This document shows positions 17,310 through 26,731 of a stretch of DNA of 64,000 nucleotides, one piece after another. The DNA is taken from the NCBI RefSeq assembly GCF_010093045.1, contig NZ_CP048115.1, positions 1,302,001-1,366,000 on the forward strand, in the 5' to 3' direction. A program made the position numbers and the translations under genes. Below the pieces are notes generated by a model. It did not search any database. It saw only the letters and a list, made by a program, of their open reading frames with translations, and had not been told where the DNA came from. Numbering within the stretch: position 1 is the stretch's first letter; the number at the start of each line of letters is the position of its first letter. Source of the DNA: Mucilaginibacter sp. 14171R-50. GTDB lineage: Bacteria > Bacteroidota > Bacteroidia > Sphingobacteriales > Sphingobacteriaceae.

Positions 17310-17675
17310 ATGGCCGATAAAAAAACACTGATACTGGGCGCCACGCCCGATGCAAGCCGTTACGCTTACCTTGCCGCTAACCGGCTGGTGCGCAGCGGGC
17401 ACAGCATTGTTAACGTGGGTATAAAAACCGGTGAGGTTGCCGGCGTACCTATCGAGAAACCCGAAACCATCCATACCGATATAGATACGATTACATTGTA
17501 CGTTGGCCCGCAAAACCAGCCGCCTTTATACGATTATATCATCAACACACATCCCAAGCGCATTATATTTAACCCCGGTACCGAGAACAGCGAGTTACGC
17601 CGCCTTGCTCACGATAACGGTATAGCTACAGATTATGCCTGCACGTTGGTGCTGCTGAGTATAGGACAGTACTAA
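17310..17675 (+). CDS. CoA-binding domain protein
   Basis: 121-aa single-domain Rossmann protein of the CoA_binding_2 family (KKTLILGATPDASRYAYLAANRLVRSGH...). Members bind CoA or nucleotides and often act with acyl-CoA enzymes; the precise role is unknown. ATG at 17310 is the natural family start; an in-frame extension to 17229 runs through a repeat. Followed by a word-repeat spacer. Confidence 0.85.
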   Translation: MADKKTLILGATPDASRYAYLAANRLVRSGHSIVNVGIKTGEVAGVPIEKPETIHTDIDTITLYVGPQNQPPLYDYIINTHPKRIIFNPGTENSELRRLAHDNGIATDYACTLVLLSIGQY

Positions 17676-17745
17676 TGAGTTGAAAGGTCAAAGTAGAAAG
17701 CTAAAAGTTTTGACACACTTTCGACCTTACACTTTAAACTTTAAC
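17676..17745. repeat. degenerate word-repeat hairpin spacer
   Basis: Left half repeats AAAGGTCAAAG/AAAGCTAAAAG words, right half carries their reverse complements (CTTTCGACCTT, ACTTTAAACTTTAACC). It lies between the convergent CoA-binding and NlpC/P60 genes. Confidence 0.5.
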
Positions 17746-17746
17746 C

Positions 17747-18319
17747 TTATTTAAATATCCGTACCACCTTCACGAATCTTTCCTGATAGCCTTTTGTTAG
17801 GGGCGATATGGTAACCCCGTTATCGCGGCCCGAGGTGGAGTGAATGAACTGCAACTCTTCGCCGGGGTTGGTAACTACAATACCCATATGGCCCACTATG
17901 CGTACGGTGCTATCGGTACCTGTAAACAGAATGAGGTCACCCGCGCGGGCGTCGTTTAGGGGCACCTCGCGCTCTACATTGGTAAAATCCGTTGATGTGC
18001 GCGGCACGGCAATACCGAAATGGTTAAAGGTATAAGTAATAAAACCCGAGCAATCAAACCCCTGCTGCGGGTCGGTAGAGGCATATTTGTAGGGGATGCC
18101 GATGGCCGTGCGGGCAAAGGCGATCAATTGCAACGGAGTAGTATTGCCCACGTTAATATTGTTCATATCAGCAGTACCGTCCGTAGGCGCCAGTATTACT
18201 GTTTTACGCCCGGCAGTATCAGCCACCGTATCCGCCGCTGTAATGGTGTACGTAGGCTTATCCCCGCCGCACGAAAGCAGGGTGAGGATGAGGAAACTTA
18301 ATAGGACGGGTAGGCGCAT
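17747..18319 (-). CDS. NlpC/P60 family lipoprotein (peptidoglycan endopeptidase)
   Basis: 190-aa lipoprotein: signal peptide with lipobox LLSC (Cys17), a linker, then an NlpC/P60 cysteine peptidase domain (about 62-190). The catalytic triad is visible: Cys90 in FDCSGF, His144 in GHMGIVV and His160 in FIHSTSG. Such enzymes cleave D-Glu-meso-DAP bonds in peptidoglycan stems. I chose 18319 (MRLPVLLSF) since the longer frame includes the repeat at 18356-18390. Confidence 0.92.
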   Translation of the reverse strand: MRLPVLLSFLILTLLSCGGDKPTYTITAADTVADTAGRKTVILAPTDGTADMNNINVGNTTPLQLIAFARTAIGIPYKYASTDPQQGFDCSGFITYTFNHFGIAVPRTSTDFTNVEREVPLNDARAGDLILFTGTDSTVRIVGHMGIVVTNPGEELQFIHSTSGRDNGVTISPLTKGYQERFVKVVRIFK

Positions 18320-18355
18320 GATGATTGAACAGGCGTCCATGCGTTTTGTTCGTAG

Positions 18356-18390
18356 GTGTTCATGTTCGGCGCACGTGAACACCGTGAACA
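18356..18390. repeat. 35-bp dispersed hairpin repeat, copy 1
   Basis: Matches 43386-43420 at 34 of 35 positions. It holds GTGTTCATG / CGTGAACAC inverted arms (one mismatch here) around TTCGGCGCA, then a direct CGTGAACA repeat. It lies upstream of the NlpC/P60 lipoprotein gene. Confidence 0.8.
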
Positions 18391-18517
18391 TTCGCGAACT
18401 CGTGATAATCAATGTGTTAATACTGACAAGATTTTGTTAGTAGCTGATTTAAAGACGAAGGGGCATTTCATACCATAACGACGCAAGCTTGCACAATAGC
18501 TCGACTGCTGAAATCCG

Positions 18518-20512
18518 TTAGATTTCTTTAATTCCACATGATTTTAAATACTCTGCAATTGAATTATAGTCAGTGGGTCTTCTGGTTATATCATCATCAC
18601 TACCTGGCGGAACAAATATTATCATGCCTTCGCGGCCGCGGGTTAGCAGCACTCTATATTTGTTTATTAAGTACTGTTGTTTTTCAGGTTGCTTTACTTT
18701 TTTCCATGTGGTGCCCGTAAACGAATTGTAATCCCATTCATCCCGGTTTCTTCTGAGGTCAGCATCCCAACACATTCCAACCCAATCCAATTCAAGCCCT
18801 TGAACACCAAATTCGGTTGCAGGTATTTCTAAGTAATATGACGATCTTATATCTGTTCGAGCATTCAAAAACCATGCTGCTTCTTCAAAATCTAACTTAA
18901 CTTCAAGACCATAAGGCCTTAAGCGCCTTGCGCCTGAACTTGCAACTAAACCCATTCGTCTTGAACCTTTACAGTGTGACGTAAGCCACGTCTTTGCTTT
19001 ATCTAAGTCGCGAGTTATGATGATTTTATACTTTGATAATTTCTCCTCAAAAAGTTGTTTTGCCTCGATTGAATTATTAGAAAGTACTAAACTTACCCAC
19101 TTTGATAATTCCTCAGCTTTGTAAGAACGTATAGAGACTTCAAGATGTAAATCTTTGTTTTCGACAACCTTTACATTAGTAGGATATTTATTAAAAAGTG
19201 TAAGATCTCCAGTGCTATGATTTCCTGTTGCTAATTGAGGTGACACATAAACTTTCCAATCATTAAATTTTTCCTCTATGATCCTTCCCCATTCTGATAA
19301 CCCAGCTTCACCTGTGTTTATTTCTTGTCCTCCTCCAACTAATGCCACGATTACCGACCAATCTTGATGCCGACCCATTATTTCGAGCATCATTTCTGCT
19401 TCAGAGTGCGGTCGTTGAAACTTTCTCATAGAGTGTTCTTGATCCCATGCTCGCTGTGCCTCATCAAAAATTACAATTTTATTGTTAGGTATTCTTTCCT
19501 TCTCAATAAAATAATGGTCTAAAAATCGATGCACATTTTCAATGAAAGATATAATCCTGTCTGTTTCCTTCTTTTTTGCATTCGCATCGCCCACTTTTAG
19601 TTTTTTAAAAGCATCACGAGACAAAGCTTCCCTTAAAACCTTTATCAATGGTCCGTTCCCTGAAAGAAAAGTTGCTAAAGATTTTTCATGATCTTGGAAC
19701 TCTTTATCATGGGCAATATTTAAACCAGCCAAGGTTTTGCCAGCTCCAGGTACGCCAGTGATAAAACAAACAATTTTTTCGTTATTGGCCTTTGCGTATT
19801 TAATAGCAGAAACTACAGCCTCCGAAGTTTTTGTTAAGTTCTTTGTACCGGCATGCGATCTCGAAATCTCTACAACAGATTTGCCTGCGTATAATGTTTG
19901 AGCAGCTTCTATTATAGTTGGAGTTGGAGAATAATCACTATTATTCCAGTTTTCAAAATTTAAACCTTCGTTGTTAGAGCAGTATCGACTAAAAATTACT
20001 TCCAGTTTATCCGTTAAATCGTTGGAATTCGCCGTTAGTATTTCTTTAACTGAATCTAAATTTTCTATGTAAGTATTTTCAGTACTGGGACCATTGGTAG
20101 CTAAAAGAATAGGAATTATGTTTTTTCCCCGCGATTGAAAATGGAAATCTCTTAAGTCTAAACAATAATCTAATAATTGTTCTTTATCCGAATTGAAATA
20201 GTCGTTACTGCCAACTTTAAATTCAATTACTATTATCGTTTCGTTTGCAATTATCACCGCATCTATTCTTTTTTCTCTGCGTGCAATAGGATATTCTAAT
20301 AAAATTCCAAAATCACCAGCTAATGGGTTATAAGCAAGTATCTTATTAAAGGAATATTTTAGTGTATCTATTTCTTCATCCCATGATAGCGTTTGCGTAT
20401 GTAATTGTTGGTGAAAACCGGCAATACCCGCTTGATGTGTTAAAGTTCCTAAAATTGATTTGGCACTCTCTTGCAAAAATCCCGCAATTGTATTTGAGTA
20501 ATACGCTCCCAT
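18518..20512 (-). CDS. Schlafen-group-3/DUF2075 helicase with nuclease-like N-terminus
   Basis: 664-aa cytosolic protein. The N-terminal part (about 60-140) has a PD-(D/E)xK-like pattern: Glu73 in LLEYPI, Asp84 in RIDAVIIAN, and IEFK with Glu97/Lys99. The C-terminal part (about 245-655) is a DUF2075 (Schlafen group 3) helicase: Walker A GVPGAGKT (253-260), Walker B IVIFDEAQRAWD (346-357), LVGGGQEINTGEAG (391-404), and a final YRVLLTRGREGMIIFV segment. Its ATG overlaps the stop of the upstream XRE gene (TAATG), implying translational coupling. AT-rich relative to neighbours, suggesting acquisition. A nucleic-acid-processing or defence role is inference. Confidence 0.88.
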   Translation of the reverse strand: MGAYYSNTIAGFLQESAKSILGTLTHQAGIAGFHQQLHTQTLSWDEEIDTLKYSFNKILAYNPLAGDFGILLEYPIARREKRIDAVIIANETIIVIEFKVGSNDYFNSDKEQLLDYCLDLRDFHFQSRGKNIIPILLATNGPSTENTYIENLDSVKEILTANSNDLTDKLEVIFSRYCSNNEGLNFENWNNSDYSPTPTIIEAAQTLYAGKSVVEISRSHAGTKNLTKTSEAVVSAIKYAKANNEKIVCFITGVPGAGKTLAGLNIAHDKEFQDHEKSLATFLSGNGPLIKVLREALSRDAFKKLKVGDANAKKKETDRIISFIENVHRFLDHYFIEKERIPNNKIVIFDEAQRAWDQEHSMRKFQRPHSEAEMMLEIMGRHQDWSVIVALVGGGQEINTGEAGLSEWGRIIEEKFNDWKVYVSPQLATGNHSTGDLTLFNKYPTNVKVVENKDLHLEVSIRSYKAEELSKWVSLVLSNNSIEAKQLFEEKLSKYKIIITRDLDKAKTWLTSHCKGSRRMGLVASSGARRLRPYGLEVKLDFEEAAWFLNARTDIRSSYYLEIPATEFGVQGLELDWVGMCWDADLRRNRDEWDYNSFTGTTWKKVKQPEKQQYLINKYRVLLTRGREGMIIFVPPGSDDDITRRPTDYNSIAEYLKSCGIKEI

Positions 20513-20733
20513 TAGTTATTAAAATTAGGAGAGTTAAAAAACTCCTTAAAAGGAAGGCCTAAAGCGTTAATAAGCTTCTCTAAATTTTCAATAGAGATAT
20601 TACGGCGACCATTTTCAACATCGGTAACATATGTTCTGTCAATTTCTGCTTTATTAGCTAACGCTTCCTGAGAAATGCCAATTTCATTACGCAACTCTCT
20701 TATTCGTTGTCCAACTTTCACCTTTATACTCAT
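20512..20733 (-). CDS. XRE-family regulator resembling restriction-modification controller (C) protein
   Basis: 73-aa DNA-binding protein that is just one helix-turn-helix domain: IRELRNEIGISQEALANKAEIDRTYVTDVENGRRNISIENLEKLINALG. Size, the DRTYVTxVENGRRNxS recognition segment and the FKEFF end are typical of C proteins that time restriction-modification expression. Immediately upstream lie repeated ACTTATAGT sites matching the C-box pattern, so autoregulation is likely. It is the first gene of the operon with the DUF2075 helicase; no methyltransferase or classical restriction gene lies nearby. Confidence 0.88.
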   Translation of the reverse strand: MSIKVKVGQRIRELRNEIGISQEALANKAEIDRTYVTDVENGRRNISIENLEKLINALGLPFKEFFNSPNFNN

Positions 20734-20751
20734 GTTAGCAAGTTGGCTTAT

Positions 20752-20809
20752 CGTTGACTATAAGTCAACGGACTATAAGTGTCATTTTTGATAAACTTCA
20801 CTTATAGCC
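20752..20809 (-). promoter_or_regulatory. C-box-like operator (three sites)
   Basis: On the minus strand, ACTTATAGTCCGT (ending 20768) runs into the perfect 19-bp palindrome CGTTGACTTATAGTCAACG (20752-20770). A third site, CACTTATAGCC, lies on the plus strand at 20799-20809, and CTATAAGTG/CACTTATAG (20773-20781, 20799-20807) form a 9-bp inverted repeat. The arrangement copies the tandem GACT-TAT-AGTC C-boxes of restriction-modification controllers. It lies 19-76 bp upstream of the XRE start and 38-95 bp upstream of the divergent gene. Confidence 0.8.
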
Positions 20810-20834
20810 GATTGACAGAATTGTTACGGCTGGG

Positions 20835-20841
20835 TAATTTG
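20835..20841 (+). promoter_or_regulatory. weak -7 box of the divergent orphan gene
   Basis: TAATTTG is one base short of TAnnTTTG and ends 5 bp before the ATG at 20847. Weak on its own. Confidence 0.3.
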
Positions 20842-20846
20842 GCCGT

Positions 20847-21140
20847 ATGGCAAACATCAAACTATCCTACCTTTATCGCGACGCTGCTAATTACAAAAAA
20901 CACAGTTTCGTTATCTTGAATAATCCAAGAAACAAGCTTTTATCAGAAATAGAAACACTTATCCGGTTGCAGCTTATCGACGATACATGGTTTTACGCCG
21001 ATTATTGGAATCTACCTGAATTGCTTTTACCAACATTTGGCAAAGATGACCCAACGTGGCATGAGTTTGATGAACTTGACTATATTGAGGAAGTTGGAAA
21101 GCAGGATGTAGACGAATTCCTCAGAGCTATCAGGAATTAA
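20847..21140 (+). CDS. hypothetical acidic protein divergent to the C-protein/helicase operon
   Basis: 97-aa soluble protein of unrecognised family, rich in aromatic and acidic residues (TWFYADYWNLPELLLPTF..., C-terminal HEFDELDYIEEVGKQDVDEFL). No signal peptide or helix-turn-helix. It shares the 113-bp intergenic region and operator with the XRE/DUF2075 operon, so the controller may regulate it. A role as accessory or immunity factor of that locus is speculation. Confidence 0.62.
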   Translation: MANIKLSYLYRDAANYKKHSFVILNNPRNKLLSEIETLIRLQLIDDTWFYADYWNLPELLLPTFGKDDPTWHEFDELDYIEEVGKQDVDEFLRAIRN

Positions 21141-21199
21141 CCCCCTCTTTCGCTTTTCTCCAATTCTTCTTACATTTAATCCCAATAACCCTAATCAAA

Positions 21200-21616
21200 A
21201 TGAAACTATTGATCCCTATCATCCTGCTTTCCACGGGTATCGGGCAAGCAGTGCCAACTATTACCAAACCCATAAGCGCCATCCACGCTACCCCTACCGA
21301 CAAAATAAAGCATCCCAAGCAGGCCATGACCAACGAGCAGGCCAAGGCTATCCTGAAAGAGATGCAGCAGCAGCGTAACGACGAGGAGAAAATAGCGGTG
21401 ATAAAAACCAGGCTAAACAGCAAGGAAGTGGGCATTACGGTAACGCAACTGATTACCCTGCTTAATCAGTTCCTTACCGACGACTCCAAACTGGCCGCTG
21501 CTAAGTATGCCTTTGAGTACACTACCAATTACAAATCGTACCTGGATATCAATGATCTTTTTAGTCGTGATGAATACAAGTTTGCGCTTGAGGATTACGT
21601 ACACAAGAATAAGTAA
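21200..21616 (+). CDS. DUF4476 domain protein, exported
   Basis: 138-aa protein with a signal peptide (about 1-18) and a C-terminal DUF4476 domain (about 48-138), a helical domain common in Bacteroidota (IAVIKTRLNSKEVGITVTQLITLLNQFL, LDINDLF). Function unknown. It lies between the helicase island and the repeat tract. Confidence 0.8.
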   Translation: MKLLIPIILLSTGIGQAVPTITKPISAIHATPTDKIKHPKQAMTNEQAKAILKEMQQQRNDEEKIAVIKTRLNSKEVGITVTQLITLLNQFLTDDSKLAAAKYAFEYTTNYKSYLDINDLFSRDEYKFALEDYVHKNK

Positions 21617-21639
21617 GCAGCTCCCGATAGGGTTGTGCT

Positions 21640-22196
21640 TTGATGAACGTTAGCCCGCTCATTGCCACGGAAGGCCTATTACTTTGCCGATTCATCGTAA
21701 CACTGTCATTCCTAACGAAGAAGAGATAAAGTGCTGTGCTTTCATGACCGTTAGCCCGCTCATTGCCGCGGAGGGCTACTTGTTTTTCGCTGTTGTTTGT
21801 TTTTTTAAGGTGCTCAAGAGGGCTTCGCCGTTTTCTCTTGATAGAAAAGAAGCAAAAGATCAAGTCAGAGCGATGCTTCAGCCCGCCCTGCCGGTTCTTA
21901 ACGCTTTTTTTCTCGATTGTTCGCTGTGCTCCAATCCATCGAAAAAGCTAAACTTGCATTCCCGCCATACACCCGGCCCGCCCACTCTGACAGGAAGCCC
22001 CGCGCTCCTGAAAAGAGTCTGACAAACATAACGACACCGCCAAAATGCGGCATTGTTCTGCCCGCTTTCGCCCGAAGCTGCTTTGCTGACGCATCATCAC
22101 AACTCCCCACCGACACGTCCTTGCGAGCGTAGCGTGGCAATCTTCGATAGAAAAGCAATCCGCAAGAAAAGTACATCCACTGACAATTCATCAACT
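21640..22196 (+). repeat. structured dispersed repeat, copy C with partial leader
   Basis: Non-coding tract. A truncated unit (ACGTTAGCCCGCTCATTGCC near 21643) is followed by a full unit from 21701 (CACTGTCATTCCTAAC). The core is TTTTCT-CTTGAT-AGAAAA (21831-21848) then ATCAAG (21859-21864). It ends with CTGCCCGCTTTCGCCCGAAG and a CGTAGCGTGGCAATCTTCGA word, like copy A. No ORF here looks coding. Confidence 0.7.
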
Positions 22197-22612
22197 CACT
22201 GCCATTCCTAACATAGAACAGGCCAGTGCTTTAATGGCCGTTAGTCCGCTCAATTGCCGCGGAAGGCTGTTACTTTGTCTTGATACAAAGTAACCAAAGA
22301 TCAAGTCAGCAAAAGGCTTCTTTGCCGCACAGGGCCTTTGCCCTGCAAAGCAGGCAGAACCACGGGCTGCAAAATCTCGCCCCAACTTCGTTCGCTCATC
22401 CCCATGCTTCAGGCAAGTATTGCTATGCCCTTTCCCCGCTTAAGGCCACCATGTTCTGCCCGCTTTCGCCCGAAGCTGTTTTGCTGACGCATAATCACAG
22501 CGTCCCACCGACACGTCATTGGAAGCGTAGCGTGGCAATCCTCGATAGAAAAGTCAGCCGCAAGAAAAAATATATCCACTGACGTTTCATACTTCTCACT
22601 GCCATTCCTAAC
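22197..22612 (+). repeat. structured dispersed repeat, copy A
   Basis: Unit delimited by direct repeats CACTGCCATTCCTAAC (22197-22212 and 22597-22612). The core TTACTTTGT-CTTGAT-ACAAAGTAA (22270-22293) is followed by ATCAAG (22300-22305), complementary to the loop. The downstream part (GCCTTTGCCCTGCAAAG..., GTTCTGCCCGCTTTCGCCCG) matches copies B and C. Confidence 0.75.
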
Positions 22613-22640
22613 GGAGAAACAATTTGCAACATAACTTAAA

Positions 22641-22667
22641 GAGATCGCTTCGTACCTCGCGATGACG
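22641..22667. repeat. 'CATTGCGAGGTACGAAGCAA' repeat, single arm, reverse
   Basis: 27-bp stretch with two mismatches to the reverse arm of the inverted repeat at 51095-51193. Confidence 0.65.
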
Positions 22668-22735
22668 CGCATAGAAACGAGGCTAAAACTGAACCGCACC
22701 ATCAAGGCACAAAATTTGCTAATTTAGCACCAACT

Positions 22736-23572
22736 ATGAAAAACCGACTGCTACTACTGTTTACTACCGCCATTATCATCACATCCTGCTCGCCAAAGGT
22801 AAAGCCGCTTGCCAGCCGGTATGCTGCCACCAATAAAGTTTACACCGAACATGCCGACAGCTTAAGCAAGGTTTTACTGGCAGAAAATCCGGCCATGTTA
22901 ACAGATAGCCTGGGCAGGCCTATACCTTCTGAATGGGTGGGTACGGTCAATTTTAACCTGCGTAAGCCAAATTATGTAGTTATCCATTACACCGCGCAAG
23001 ATTCGCTGGCGCAAACCATAAAAACCTTTACGCTGGTAAGGCCGCAGGTAAGCGCGCACTATGTTATCAGCAAAGATGGTAATGTGGTGCACATGCTTAA
23101 CGATTACATGCGTGCCTGGCATGCCGGCGTTGGCAAATGGGGCAGCATCAGCGATATGAACAGCTGCTCGATAGGTATCGAGCTGGATAATAAAGGCAAC
23201 GAGCCCTTTGCCTCGGCGCAGATAAACAGCCTGCTGGCACTGCTGGCCAAGTTAAAGAAGGACTACAACATACCCACAGCCAATTTTATTGGTCACGGCG
23301 ATGTTGCCCCCGGCCGCAAACCCGACCCGGGGATCCGCTTCCCGTGGGAGTTGCTGGCCAGTAAAGGTTTCGGCTATTATTCGGATATGATCATTGTGCC
23401 GGCACCGGCAAACTTTGATAGCGCTACGGCTCTACGTTTAATAGGGTACGATACCCGCAACCTTCCCGCTGCCATCGGCGCATTTAAACGCCACTTTGTA
23501 CAGCGCGAAGAATCCACCCGGCTAACGCAGTTTGATCTGGATGTGTTGTATAATGTTTATCAGAAATATTAA
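22736..23572 (+). CDS. N-acetylmuramoyl-L-alanine amidase lipoprotein (Amidase_2)
   Basis: 278-aa Zn-dependent amidase that cuts between MurNAc and L-Ala of peptidoglycan. Lipoprotein signal with TSC (Cys18), then an Amidase_2/PGRP-type domain (about 75-200). Zn ligands His84 (VIHYT), His187 (IGHGDV) and Asp197 (KPDPG) are all present. A C-terminal helical region (about 215-278) is of the peptidoglycan-binding type. It probably acts at the outer membrane or periplasm in cell-wall turnover. Confidence 0.92.
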   Translation: MKNRLLLLFTTAIIITSCSPKVKPLASRYAATNKVYTEHADSLSKVLLAENPAMLTDSLGRPIPSEWVGTVNFNLRKPNYVVIHYTAQDSLAQTIKTFTLVRPQVSAHYVISKDGNVVHMLNDYMRAWHAGVGKWGSISDMNSCSIGIELDNKGNEPFASAQINSLLALLAKLKKDYNIPTANFIGHGDVAPGRKPDPGIRFPWELLASKGFGYYSDMIIVPAPANFDSATALRLIGYDTRNLPAAIGAFKRHFVQREESTRLTQFDLDVLYNVYQKY

Positions 23573-23575
23573 CCG

Positions 23576-23857
23576 TTAAAATTCAGGCGTAGGCACAGGG
23601 GTGGTTTGCCCGTGTGGTAAAAATCCTTCGTCCATTAAAGTGAGCTTGCCATTTTTAAAATAATAGAACTTATAAAGCCCTTCGCCAGGGGCGTAATTTA
23701 GTTGCCGGTAAACGGTGCGCGATTCAGATAATTCTATAAGCTTGGCAGAAGCATGTTCTTTTTTAAACTGATCTTCGGGCATGTTAACCGCAACCATTTT
23801 TGGCGCTGCACAGCTCATAAGGAATACAAGTAATAAGGGGATAAGGATTTTTTTCAT
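23576..23857 (-). CDS. small hypothetical lipoprotein
   Basis: 93-aa protein with a lipoprotein signal peptide (lipobox LMSC, Cys16). The rest (VNMPEDQFKKEHASAKLIELSESRTVYR...YFKNGKLTLMDEG) resembles small Bacteroidota lipoproteins of the BamE/SmpA-like type by pattern, but no family is recognised. It converges on the amidase gene with a 3-bp gap. Confidence 0.7.
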   Translation of the reverse strand: MKKILIPLLLVFLMSCAAPKMVAVNMPEDQFKKEHASAKLIELSESRTVYRQLNYAPGEGLYKFYYFKNGKLTLMDEGFLPHGQTTPVPTPEF

Positions 23858-23927
23858 ATCGGTATGAGCCGAAAAATACGCGCGGGTTTAATAGCTCAAA
23901 ATTTTTATTTTGTAAAGATCAGGATAC

Positions 23928-23957
23928 AAAAAAGGCTAAAGTTCAACCTTTAGCCTT
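23928..23957 (-). terminator. intrinsic terminator of glnS
   Basis: 10-bp perfect stem AAGGCTAAAG / CTTTAGCCTT (23932-23941, 23948-23957) with a 6-base loop and a T run on the minus strand, 20 bp after the glnS stop. Confidence 0.85.
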
Positions 23958-23976
23958 CTGTGGTTTATTGTTCAGC

Positions 23977-25638
<1,662 letters not shown>

Positions 25639-25668
25639 GATGGGATCAAAAGTACGGAAATAATACAT

Positions 25669-26297
25669 TTTTAGACAGTGTTATACATAATCGGAATTGG
25701 ATGTAAATAGAAATAATAGAATATGATATATAACTGAAACTGCCCGCTCACAATTGCAAACTGTTAAGGGCGTTCCCTGTGGGCCGGGCTTTACGCTCAT
25801 ACAGCACAGGCTTTAGCCACGGTGCCGGTATCCGCTGCAATCCCTAACGCGAAGATTGTCTGAACCCTGATATGGGATTTTCCTTATTTAGAGTTTCTTT
25901 TTCTCCACGTCAGCAAAACAGCTTCGGGTGAAAGTGGGCAGAACGTGGTGGGGCTTATGCGCGGCAGGGGCATAGGAAGTTTTGCTGAAGCGTGCGGCGT
26001 GTGTGCGCAGCAGGGGCAAAAGATTCCAGCCCGTGGTTCTGCCCGGTTTGCAGGGCAAAGGCCATGTGCGAAAAAGAAGCCTTTTTGCTGACTTGATTTT
26101 TGGTTACTTTGTATCAAGACAAAGTAACAGCCCTCCGCGGCAATTGAGCGGACCAACGTTCATTTTGGCACAGGCCTATCATAACGATATTGCTTCGAGA
26201 TTGCGCTGCCCGCTCGTGATAAGGATATTCCTTTAAGCCGCGTAATCATAATTCCAACGTTTTTCTTCTTACTTTTACACCAACCAATTCGTTTTAC
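25669..26297. other. intergenic tract with repeat copy B
   Basis: About 630 bp without a gene. 25740-25870 is a GC-rich stretch (GGGCCGGGCTTTACGCTC...) resembling non-coding repeats of this family but single-copy here. The rest is the reverse copy B of the structured repeat. No ORF in it has coding character. Confidence 0.6.
25884..26170 (-). repeat. structured dispersed repeat, copy B (reverse)
   Basis: Minus-strand copy with the core TTACTTTGT-CTTGAT-ACAAAGTAA followed by ATCAAG (26092-26127). Downstream GGCTTCTTTTTCGCACATGGCC and GTTCTGCCCACTTTC match copy A over about 250 bp. Together with copies A and C it flanks the amidase-glnS segment in inverted orientation. Confidence 0.75.
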
Positions 26298-26720
26298 ATG
26301 AGCGATAACCAATTTAACCGCCCTATACGCGTATTAGTAGCTAAAGTAGGCCTGGACGGGCACGACCGCGGTGCACGTATTATTGCCACCACCCTGCGCG
26401 ATGCCGGTATGGAAGTGATATACACCGGCCTGCGGCAAACGCCCGAAATGGTTGTGAACACAGCCCTGCAGGAAGATGTGGATGCCATTGGTATTTCGAT
26501 ACTGTCTGGCGCGCACATGACGGTTTTCCCGAAGGTGATGGCGCTAATGAAAGAGAAAAAAATGGATGATGTGCTGCTTACGGGTGGTGGCATTATCCCT
26601 GCCGATGATATGGCCGAACTGAAAAAGATAGGTGTAGGCGAACTGTTTCCGCCGGGTACCAGTACGGCCGATATCGTTACCTATATTACCAACTGGGTGC
26701 ATACAAACCGCAACTTTTAA
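26298..26720 (+). CDS. stand-alone cobalamin-binding subunit of an acyl-CoA mutase
   Basis: 140-aa B12-binding domain like the C-terminal domain of methylmalonyl-CoA mutase or the small subunit of isobutyryl-CoA-type mutases. The base-off/His-on motif D-x-H-x-x-G is Asp20-Gly-His22-Asp-Arg-Gly25; SILSGAH (67-73) and LTGGG (94-98) complete the cofactor site. No catalytic mutase subunit lies in the window. It is followed 11 bp later by an enoyl-CoA hydratase, hinting at a shared branched or short-chain acyl-CoA pathway. Confidence 0.9.
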   Translation: MSDNQFNRPIRVLVAKVGLDGHDRGARIIATTLRDAGMEVIYTGLRQTPEMVVNTALQEDVDAIGISILSGAHMTVFPKVMALMKEKKMDDVLLTGGGIIPADDMAELKKIGVGELFPPGTSTADIVTYITNWVHTNRNF

Positions 26721-26731
26721 TTTACCGGATC

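Noticed and set aside
18518..21140. Classical restriction-modification system
   Set aside because: The C-box and C-type regulator are there, but no methyltransferase or typical restriction enzyme gene exists in the neighbourhood.
21701..22612. CRISPR-like spaced direct repeats
   Set aside because: Only three 16-bp repeats with spacing of 400-500 bp and homologous, not unique, intervening sequence; no cas genes.
21617..22735. ORFs of 60-112 aa in the repeat tract (both strands)
   Set aside because: They fall in repeated, non-coding units, lack domains and are not conserved between the repeat copies.
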